Shown here piece by piece: positions 1-10,400 of a DNA stretch of 64,000 bases (its first letter is position 1; every line of letters begins with the position of its first letter). The DNA is taken from NCBI RefSeq assembly GCF_011386835.1, contig NC_088791.1, positions 8,556,998 to 8,620,997 of the forward strand, given 5' to 3'. The translations under genes were made by a program, and so were the position numbers. Origin of the DNA: Chrysemys picta bellii. Its lineage: Eukaryota > Chordata > Testudines > Emydidae. The notes under the pieces were generated by a model. The model saw nothing but the letters and a program-made list of their open reading frames with translations, did no database searches and was not told the origin of the DNA.

Positions 1-613
1 CCAGAGGGCTGCCCCCTCCTCCCAGCCGGGAGCCAGGGGAAGTTGCCCGAGGCTTCTCGCCCCTCAGGAGTGGGGTCCAGCTGCTCCAGCTTCTCTGCCC
101 CCACCAACTGCTCCCTACTGAGAGCTAGGCAGCCTTGTCATTGTGTGTGTTATAAATTCACAGTCCCAGATATACTGCAGGTTGGCCTCACACTGTTAGT
201 TTAAGACCATTGCAGCTCTCAAGTCTGAGGGCGCATCTCCATGTAAAGGGCTTAACTGTAGGGTTCGACTTAAACCCTTTAAGGAGGAGAGTCAGCCATG
301 GGACTTGTGATCTTTGAGAGTTTCTGATCATTCATCTTGTAGACGCAATGGGGAAGAAGTTCAAGATGGACATTTTTCATTTGGCTGAAAAGGACGTGAC
401 TCATACAAATGCCCGCATTACCTTTGAAACAGCTGGGCATATGCACTAGGAGCCTTCCCCAACAGCGCCTGCCGTGCTGCACATTGCCGCCTCTGCAGAG
501 ATGCTTCTTCCTGAGCAAGAAATATGATCAACTTATTACAATAACTTACAAGTACATACAGGCCTTCAAAAAAAAGGGTAACAAATGGCCATGACATTCC
601 TGTCTCTGGCTAA

Positions 614-909
614 GGCCATGTCTACACTAGAGACCTTACAGTGGCCCGGCTGTACCAATGCAGCTGTGCCGCTATAAGATCTCTTGTGTAGCCACTCTAT
701 GCCAATGGGAGAGAGCTCTCCCGTCGACGTAGTTAAACCACTTCCAATGAGCGGCGGTAAGTATGTCGGCAGGAGAAACTCTCCTGCCAGCATAGTGCTG
801 TGCACACTACCACTTATACCAGTGTAACTCATGTTACTCAGCGGGGTGTTTTTTCACACCTCTGAGCAACACCAGTTTTGCTGACAAAAATGGTAGTGTA
901 GACATGGCC
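614..909. mobile_element. Harbinger-type MITE
   Basis: About 296 bp bounded by inverted termini ggccatgtctacacta and tagtgtagacatggcc. A 3-bp TAA target-site duplication lies at 611-613 and 910-912. Short GGCC-starting inverted repeats with a TWA duplication fit the PIF/Harbinger superfamily. No transposase is present. Confidence 0.8.
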
Positions 910-3194
910 TAAGACTCTTGAGTGTATAGGTTTATCTATACTGGGAAATTACATTTTGTTATAACACGTTAACTAACAGGGTGTTAAATATCAGTCAGCA
1001 CTCAGTGTAGACAGGACTTTTGTCTTTAAAGTCACACCTGGTTTTAAACATGGCGGTCCTGGTTTACAATGAAGCCCTGATTCTTCACTACATCTGAGCT
1101 ATGCTAGGATGTAGCAGAAAGGGATGACTGCAGGGAGCTGGTTGATTCGCAGCCCCAGTATAAATTAAAGCAAGAATAATCCTACTTTAATTGATGCTGC
1201 TCGCATAAGGTTTCTTTCACCAGCAAAGGATGCAGTATAGTAGAATTTGGCTCCAACACACTCCTGACATGCTGCTTTCCTTGTCCGCTCACTCTAAGGG
1301 TAGAGGGAGTGGTTGGTGGCTACACCACTTCTGCCAACTCTACAGCAGCTGAGATTCCCCCTACACCGAGGGAATTCTCTGTTGGAAATCTACGGTCACT
1401 CTCAGGCTACTGTGAACACCTAGCATAAGGGAGCCTTAGCAGACTGGAGAATCCATCCCTGTGGTGTTAGTTAACATGTGCTGCAGCAGAACAATATAAT
1501 TTCCCACTGCAGACAAACCCAGTGTGGGTAAGGCAAGAGAAAGCTCAAAAAACAACAACAGTCATCTTGTGGTGACATTATCACATACTGGTTTGGCATC
1601 ACGATGGGACAATAAGACCCCCCACCACAGTTTATCTGGTGGCTCTCTGTGACCCCCATCCCAGTAATGGCTCTCCAGATGGCAAAGGATGAACAAGAAA
1701 GAGAGTCCGATTGTCTTGTTGTACCTATTCACCCACAGATTGTTGTGAATTCCTTCCCTTTTGCTACTCCAGCAAGGTCCAGGCCTACACAGATTTCAGA
1801 CAGATGTTTCACAAAGCATGTGCTTTGTAAAGAAGCAATTCTTTCTGATTTTTGTATGGATTGCAGGGCCTGGTTCTGTACTGCCTTGCAACTTGTGTAG
1901 TTATTTCTACTTGTGCAACATTGGTATAATGTGTTTTGAACCCAGCAGTTGCAAAGGCCAGGGAAAATGATGGTTCTTTTCCTGGTCAGCAAGCCTTTCC
2001 TCTTACCCTGCTCCTGGATTGCCAGTGCTAGTCATTTTATGCTCTCTCTCACTTTGCCATTCTACACATAGGAAGCATGGAATGCAGTTGTAGCAGTCAT
2101 GCCACGTGCTTTTGTTGCCAAAAGTAAAGGAATCATTTCTACTTCCAAATGGAACAATTTAGACCGGATTTTACTTTAAAATCACAACAGGCATATTTAC
2201 AGTCTTTACTATTGAAAATTATCAGAGCTGCACTCGTGTTTCACCTTGGAGCACTTACTGATTGACACTTCAGTCGATCCTACAGAACCTCATCATACAC
2301 ACGAACAAATATATTGGGCACTTAGAAGGCCTAGTAAATAGCTTGGCAGATATTACCAGCGAGGAACATGGAAACTAATAAAGAAAGCCTTCTAGCCACT
2401 GAAGAACTTAAACCCAGGCTAAATTATAGCCACCTTCATCATAAAACACTTATCTCCCTGGCTTGACAAAATGTAAAACGTTAACATAAGATGCAATAAA
2501 GAGAGAGAGACATAAATCACCGTGATACAGATGATGGCAGAAGGCTGCTGAAGTGAGAGAAACACAGCCTTCTCCTTCAGCTTAAGCGAATATATATTCT
2601 GATGAAATAAACATTAAAGGAAATGACACTTATTTAACTCTACACGGCACGAGACGTGGGATTTTGCTTAAGATGTCTGAAAGATGGGAGGGCTCCTTGT
2701 CTGGGTAGCTCATTTACAGTCATACCTTTCTCCCCACTAAAGAAAGCCTTTTTTTAAGCCTTGGATAGCAGTGGGTTTTTTTGATTCTCTGCTCCATCCA
2801 GAATAAAAACTCTAGACATCAGAATCAGGTGTAGATTGCTATAAATACAGAGATAGTGGCAATAATTATCCAACAAGCCAGGCCTGCCCAAACCATCAGT
2901 CATCATTATGACTTCATAGCCCTGGAATGGAACATATTTTGAAGCTTCCGTTTTTTTTTTCTTTCCTCTGCCATTGTCATTGAAAAGGAGCATTAGAAAT
3001 ATCTGTTTGACAGCACCAGCTCCACCACTGCCTGCAAGGAGAGTGAATTAAAGTCTGCCTTTAGGGAACAACCTATAAAAAATGAAGCTTAGATTGCACA
3101 AGATTGTTTGAAACGTAAGCGCACTGTTGAGTCTCTGGGTCAAAAAAGAAGAAAACGCAGCAGCGAAACATGTCTGAACTCAATCTCTGGTGGC

Positions 3195-3603
3195 CAGGGC
3201 CGGCTTTAGGCCAATTCCACCAATTCCCCCGAATCGGGCCCCGCGCTTAAGAGGGCCCCGCGCCCAGTGGCAGGGTCGCCCAGAGTGGGGGGCAAGTGGC
3301 AGAGAATCCCTTCCCTGGCTAGAGGCACCTTTTTAATTTTTACTCACCCGGTGGCACTCCAGGTCTTTGGCAGCGGGTCCTTCACTCGCTCCAGGTCTTT
3401 GGCAGCACTTTGGCGGCGGGTCCTTCAGTGCCGCCGAAGACCCGGAGTGAGTGAAGGACCCGCCGCCAAAGACTAGGAGTGCGGCCCGGTGAGTACAAGC
3501 CCCACATGTTTTTTTTAACGTGTTTTTTTTTTTTAAGTCATCCCTGTCGGGGCCCCGTCGAAACTGTTCGAATCGGGCCCCGCACTTCCTAAAGCCGGCC
3601 CTG
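3195..3603. mobile_element. hAT MITE
   Basis: Inverted termini cagggccggctttagg and cctaaagccggccctg flank 409 bp. A perfect 8-bp duplication, ctggtggc, lies at 3187-3194 and 3604-3611. The interior is GC-rich with internal palindromes and no transposase. Confidence 0.9.
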
Positions 3604-3784
3604 CTGGTGGCAACCATGCCAAGCATGCAGCCACTCAGGTGAATGAGAGTTTTGACTTCAATGGGAACAGAATCGGGTTCAAAGCTCTTGATGTCCTGAT
3701 AGACAATTTCCTTGTATCTCACGGCAGCACGTCTATTATTTATCCTGAATTTGGATTGTTTCCATGCATTCTTGTAAAAATATA

Positions 3785-3890
3785 TAGGAGCTGATCCTCA
3801 TCTAACTTACACCACATAAACCAGGAGCAACTCCAACAGAATCAATGAAGTTGCTCTGGTGTAAAACTGGTGTGAAAAGATTAGGCCCAC
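3785..3890. repeat. Small palindromic interspersed element
   Basis: Inverted halves (gatcctcatctaacttacacc near the left, ggtgtgaaaagattaggccc on the right) surround a centre containing aatcaatgaagttg. A related palindrome is at about 18972-19055. Confidence 0.5.
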
Positions 3891-4326
3891 AGTTCCCTAC
3901 CCCATCTCCTCCTCAGTTGATGATGCTCATGCCATTTTCTTTCAGCTGCCTTTGGTACATTTGATTCTGGGCATTCCACTACTGGGAAAATATTGACAAA
4001 CTGGAAGGAGTTCAGAGAACAGCAGTAAAAATGATATGGGAGCTGGAGGGATTGAGCAAAGCATAAACATCCTACTCCTAGGTTAGCATTCTATAATGCT
4101 AAAGTTAGAGCATTTCCCCCTTACCGCTGGTGTCTTTTGTGCAGCAAGTTTGGCTGAGATTCTAGCAGAGTAGTTTTTGGCTGAAGAGTCCGAAAATGCA
4201 TTGATGTCAGAAGGCTGGGCAATTCTAATGGTCCCTCCACTGGTTAAAGCTTTGTGATCTCCAAAAGACAGTGAGCTGAAATCTAGTAGGGAACAGGTAT
4301 TGTTATTATTGCAACAAAACCCTTAC

Positions 4327-4415
4327 TGTAAACTCTGTTTCCAAGAAGTTGAAATCCTGTTTGAGAAATTCCATGTCTGCAGTTTCAGAATAACTAGGTT
4401 CCTTTTGGCACTGTT
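4327..4415 (-). CDS. LRGUK: LRGUK exon 16 (last in window)
   Basis: 89 nt, phase 1 in and phase 0 out, residues 595-624. Acceptor is pyrimidine-rich, ending GCAAACCCAG; donor ACA|GTAAGG. The only frame allowed by exon 15 is open and encodes [20 protein letters not shown] and then [11 protein letters not shown] see a loose match to the mammalian segment around NMGDFL-NYLIKF. It is supported mainly by splice sites and phase. Confidence 0.68.
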
Positions 4416-7400
4416 CTGGGTTTGCAAATGGGAAGAATGAAAGTGAAAAAGATAGAACTGAGTATCTTCTTAAGAAATAGATCCCAGGGAAGGGAATAAA
4501 AATACTTAGCACTTTTGTAATTTGTAAAGCACTTTACAAATATTAACTAATTCACCCTCAAAATACCAAGGGAAGTGTAGGGTCCCAAAAATACTCAAAA
4601 CAGAAACCACTGATGGAGTACGGCATGTTGCTTTGCTTAATTTTATTTTCCTGAGGTGCTAGCTATTAAACATTGTTACCACTATTAAGCTGTTTAGAGG
4701 CTATGTTTGACCTACCTCACAGCCAGGGAATTTGAATCACGTGCCCTTCCTTCTGTCAGAATCATTTGCATCTGAATTTTTATGCACACAATTAAACTCT
4801 GGGTGCAAATGTAAGTACTTGCACCTCTACTGGATTTACAGGTAGTCAGAAATGCAACTAAATCAGATAGCTGGAGATGCAACTAACACACTTTTTTTCA
4901 AGCAAAATTCGAGGGTGCAAAACTGCAGCCACAAATAAGGAGGCTGGGCTTCAGTTTAGCTAACGAATTACCCCTAAATATCAATTTAAAATATAAAGGA
5001 AACCCTTACGAATATTTATATTTATGGGAGCGTTTGGAAAACCCAATCAGGAGAAAGGTCCCATTGTAGTAGGTGCTGTACAAAAGCAGCTCTCTCAAAG
5101 TACCTACCAGGGCCGGCTCCAGGCACCAGCCAAGCAAGCTGGTGCTTGGGGCGGCAGATTGAACGAGGCGGCATTCCGCCCAATCTTAGGGCCAGCCGCA
5201 CGGCCGCTTTTCTTTTAGTGTGTGTTCCGCTCCGGCTACCCTGTAAGGGGCGGTGGGCACGGTGGCGCGGAGGATGGGAGCGCCCTGCAGCAAGCCTGAC
5301 AGGGCAGCCCGTGTCCTTTCCTCCCAGCCGACGGGAGCAGTGTGGAACCCTCCCGGCAGAGGGCACGGCGGGAGGGGCCACGTGGCAGCACCCCCCTGAA
5401 GCCCTGGCCGCCCTCCTCCTCTCTCTCCCCCCCCCCCGCTCCCTCCCCTCCTCCACAACTGCAGCGCAGGGAGTCCCCCTGCACCCTGGCTCTGGCCACG
5501 CAGCAGGGGTTTTTTTTGTTTTGCCGTTTTTTGCCGCCCCTGGGTTGTGGTGGGTTTTTTTTTTTTGCTTGGGGCGGCAATAAAGTCAGAGCCGGCCCTG
5601 GTACCTACCATCTAAAAAGAAGAGAATCAATGAAGGGTGAAGGAGAGGGAGACAATCAAATACATACAATCTTACACACACATATGCCTATTTTATGTAT
5701 GTTTGGTTTTGTAATTATGTAATAAATAAATGCCAACTTTCCCCAAATGTCCCTCAGCCTAGCCAGCTCAAGTTACTGATATGCAGATGCTGGAATTTCT
5801 AGTGATTAGAACAGGGGAGTTATGGCTCCTGAGTTCTATTCCAGGGGCGGCAAATGATTTACTGAGCCTGGTTTTCAGACATGCTGAGCATCCACCACTC
5901 AAACCAACTTCAATGGGAATTCTGAGTGCTCAGCACCACTGATAATCAGCTACAGCCTCAGTGTCCCAGCTGTGAAATGTTGTGAAGTATGTATTACTAT
6001 CCAGAGCGTTGTGAGGCTTACTTAATAGTTATAAAGCACTGCAATCTTGGATGAAAGCTGCTCTGTACGCGCAAAGCAGTATCATCATGTTAGTACAGTA
6101 ATTTCTTCTATAAAAAGTGTTTCAAAAGAAGAGCTTATCGATTTTCTCCCAGTGTCTTTACTCTGGACATGAACAAAAGATCGCAAACGGCAGCTCATTA
6201 AAAAAAGAATTAACAACCTATCATAATATCACAGAACCAATCTTCTCCCTTCTACTCTCTTACTAAAAATGTCCATAATAAAGTCAACCTTTAGGCAAAT
6301 TCTTTAAAATCAATTATTTCACACGGTCCATAAGAAGAGACACTCTCTCCAGAACTAAGATAGTTAAATTTATTTAAACTCCTATAAATGAAGCTCGAAG
6401 TGAATTTAACGACGCATAGTCAATTTAAAAGTTACTTTATGGAGAGCAAAATTACCAAAACCCAGTACTATTAATGGAATTTCTGTGGCTAGCAACAAAG
6501 TACAAATTGACACAATTCCAAAATGTGAAAGAATATTAAGATTTTGTTAAAGGAATGTCAGGTGCTTTAGATAGAACATATTATAATTAGATAAGAATCT
6601 CTTCTGTCCATAATCCTTCCACTTTGCTCTCCCTCCTGTGCCAAAAAGGCCCTAGTGCAGCAGTTCTCAAACTGTGGGTTGGGACCACATTTTAATAGGG
6701 TCACCAGGGCTGGCTTAGACTTGCTGGGGCCCAGAGCTGAAGGCCAACCCCCACCACCCGGGGCCTAAGCCCAAGCGCTTCAGCCGTTGGCGGCAGGGCT
6801 CAGATTATAGGCCCCCTGCCTGTGGCTGAAGCTATTAGGCTTTAGCTTTGCCCCCCACCCCACACGGGGTGGCAGTGGGGCTCGGGCAGGCTCAGGCTTC
6901 TGTTCCCCTTCCTGGGGTCAATTAGTAATTTTTGTTGTCAGAAGGGGATCAGGGTGCAATGAAGTTTGAGAACACCTGCCCTAGTGTTTTAGCAGAAAAT
7001 AACTAAGAGCAAGATTGCAAGAACAAGATACAGCACACATGGTAACCTGCTTCTCCAAAATCCAGTCAGCCCCACAAGCCTTCCCTAACTTCAAACAAAC
7101 ACTGGCACTGCTAGAAGTGAAAATTAAAACAGTCCAGATTTAGATTAAATTTACTGGTTTCTTTAGAAAGCTACCTGTCATGGTAGTATCTATACATTAC
7201 AATCCATGTTGAGGCTTTTCATTCCCCACAGAGTAATCAACATTTATTAATTCTTTCAAGATATGAAACCACTTGACATGAAAAAGTGATAAATTTTACA
7301 CAATTTTTCATTAACATTTTTGTGCCAGTCTTACGCACTCTTCAGATTCCCCTATCTGCAGCCTTGTGAGCCATGCAGAAGGTCATGACTACTGGCTCTT

Positions 7401-10400
7401 CCCCTGTTTAGGAAAACAGTCACTCTCCTTCGGCACGGGATCTAAAACAACCTATGAACTGTGGAAGCTCTTGGAGAAAAGAGCTATCATAAACAAGTTC
7501 TTGTCTTCCTTTATTACGCAAATCCCTGTCAAGAAACTCTCTGTCTCCCCTTCCTCATTCCCACTGGGAGCTCTATTAGCTACAGAAGTGTATAGTCCAA
7601 ATAGAGGAGACAGAACGGAATCTAGGGCCAGAATAAGGATGGATTTCTTTAATAACTTACTTGGCATTAGGGAAAAGCATGTCTCACCATTAAGGGTCTT
7701 CACCACAGAGTTAGCCCAGGTGTCTCCCCCAAGTCTCCTCCTGTCCACACATCTGAATTTAGTGGTGCTTTACACCTGAGCTACCTGGCCCAGCTGGGGG
7801 TATGGGTGAGAACCTGGGTTCCCTTTTCACTCAGGCTGGTACACCACCCACTTTGCAGTGAGAATACGGGCTAAATCACTCGAGTGCTGATAGTCCTGCA
7901 GTGCCTTCCCACAATTCCCCCGTGTGTCCAAAACAATAGGCAAGTTCTCCCACAATTCACTGGGAAAGACTCCTAAAGAGGCTTAGTTTACTGCAGCACA
8001 AAGAATCATTGGATATGCCCCCAAAGCTCTAGTGACACACATAAAGGCGTGCAGCACCACTGAGGACAAAGTAACTCAGATGGGACTGTGAAGTGTGGCT
8101 GTACCCGGGCTAGGTTAACCCAGGTGTCAATCACCCAGGCTAACTCGGCAGTAAAGAATTACTGTTAAAAGGAGACTGGGGTTATTGGCCAATGGCAAGA
8201 TCCTGATTTGGAGAGACCTCATTCATATCCCTGATCACCCTGAGGCGAGGAGGAATGTAAGTGTTCAGCCTCCCAGCCCCATTTCTTTTTTCTCATTAGT
8301 CAGATAGGCACAAAGTTGTCAGCCAAGGAGACATGTTTTGTGTTGTGAATCTCCCTTAAAAACCTTCCCTGATGAGTGGATGTCTATCAGCTAGGGAGTA
8401 ACCTGCCTCCACACAACATTAGGGTCACACCATGCGCTCTTCCCAACATTGTTCTCCCAAGTCAGCTGCCATATAAAGTAACTGTAAGTAACGGAAGGTG
8501 CAGCATCACAGACTTGGTTCCTAGGAGGAGGACAGTCAGGGAGGCACATTACTCAGTGGGAGGCCTGCAGAGTTTTCACAGGCCAGTAATCATGGAGGCC
8601 ACTTCTCTCGCAGATAGGGCACTAATGTGTATAATTGACAAGTAATCAGTAACACTCTCCTAATAAAGCTGGTGTTAGTTCCTGACTGGCACAGTTGGAA
8701 AGTCACGTACAGTACCTGTGATTGCTTTGTCGTCCAAGACCCAACTTCTGTCCAAATCTGAAGGCTGTACCATACCTAGGTATTCCTTTATGAGGAGACT
8801 CAGCTGTGTGTATGCCTCATCGTAATCATCTACAGGAAACAGATGCACATTTTAAGGAGGGAGGGAAAGGATGTCTGATAAAAGAACAGCCAGGCACCAG
8901 CGTGAAATTATAACGTCACAGAAGTCAGAGATGAAAATGTCCTTTTAGTTCACCCAGCCTACCTCCCTACCAGTTTGGGGTTGTTCTCCACAATACATTC
9001 TCTGGTAAATGTATTCCCCATCTAGCTGTAAATGTTCCTCAAGTGTTTCACCTCATCACTTGAGGAACATTTACAGCTAGATTGAGGAACTTCCCTTGGG
9101 AGAATAATCCATAGCCTACTACTGTGAAGAAGCTTTTCCTAAATTCAGTTACATTCTAAATTCCTATAAGTCAGCCTAAATGTTCTCCTCCGCAATTTGA
9201 TTTTATTTATTGTCTTTTATTTCTTCTGTTTTAGACTAAAAACGTACGGCTGCCTATCCCTGGCTTCAGGTGCCCTCGACAATAGGGTGACCAGATGTCC
9301 CGATTTTATAGGGACAGTCCCGATTTTGGGGTCTTTTTCTTATATAGGCGCCTATTACCCCCCACCCCCTGTCCCGATTTTTCACATTTGCTGTCTGGTC
9401 ACGCTACTCGACAATAATTAAAAATATAATTGTAATAATTCACAAAGCCAGCAATTTCATCTAAACCCTAGACCAGAGGTGGGCAAACTACGGCTCGGGG
9501 ACCACATCCGGCCCACGGGACCCTCCTGCCCAGCACATGAGCTCCTGGGCCGGGAGGCTCACCCCCGGTCCCTCCCCTGCTGTTCCCCCTCCCCCACAGC
9601 CTTAGCTCGCTCCGCCACTGGCGCAATGCTCTCAGTGGCAGGGCTGCGAGCTCCTGGGGCAGTGCAGCTGCAGAGCCCGGCCTGACCCGATGCTCTGTGC
9701 TGCGCGGTGTGTGGCTGGCTCCAGCCGGGTGGTGTGGCTGTAGCGCCGCCAGCCACTGGTGCGCCAGGCAGTGCGGTAAGGGGGCTGGGAGCGGGGGAGT
9801 TGCATAGAGGGCAGGGGAGTTTGGGGTGGTGGTCAGGGGTCGGGGGTGTGGATAAGGGGCGGGGCGGTCAGAGGGCTGGGAACAGGGGGATTGAATGGGG
9901 GTGAGGGTCCCGGGGGGCAGTCAGGAAGGAGAGGGGGGTTGGATGGGGCGGCGGGGGACATGCTGTCAGGGGGCGAGAAGCGGGGGGGGGGGGGGGTTGG
10001 ATAGGGGGCAGGGGCCGGGCCATGCCTGGCTGTTTGGGGAGGCACAGCCTCCCCTAACCAGCCCTCCATACAATTTCCGAAACCCGATGCGGCCCTCAGG
10101 CCAAAAAAGTTTGCCCGCCCCTGCCCTAAACCCAAATCCACCCAAGCAATGGTCAGTCAAAAAAAATAAACTAGGAAAAATCCCCTGTCCCACCACTTGC
10201 TACCCTCCCTCGTGATGTTCCCTCACTCCCTAAACAACAGGGAGAAAACATTTGTTTCAGACGATACCACAAAGATCAACAGATTCAATTATTTTACCCC
10301 AAGGAGATGATCAAGTTTCAAAGAAGGGTCCTCACAGAGAAGGCCCTTGCAGCAGCTCCAGCTTTATGCCCCTGGGGACCTCAACGGTGGCAGTATGGCA

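Larger units (their letters stand above)
1..4326. other. Intron 16 of LRGUK (start)
   Basis: Region downstream of exon 16. It holds a GC-rich stretch at 1-120 that I do not recognise, a Harbinger-type MITE (614-909), a hAT MITE (3195-3603) and a small palindromic element (about 3785-3890). No further LRGUK exon was recognised. The rest, including the AT-rich 920-3100, shows no structure I can name. Confidence 0.6.
4416..8715. other. Intron 15 of LRGUK
   Basis: Contains a MIR-like fragment (about 4495-4560), two hAT MITEs (5108-5600, 6658-6978), a palindromic element (about 5855-5950), and an unexplained stretch at 7366-8152 open on both strands. Nothing recognised in 5960-6650, which is AT-rich. 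Confidence 0.6.

Noticed and set aside
2754..2993. 79-codon minus-strand frame as a downstream LRGUK exon
   Set aside because: No similarity to the expected C-terminus, no convincing splice sites, and low-complexity lysine run from a homopolymer.
5022..5722. Several open frames over 100 codons
   Set aside because: They fall in the GC-rich interior of a hAT MITE with perfect inverted ends and target duplication.
9479..10215. GC-rich frames on both strands
   Set aside because: Compositional artefacts in the hAT MITE at 9474-10123.
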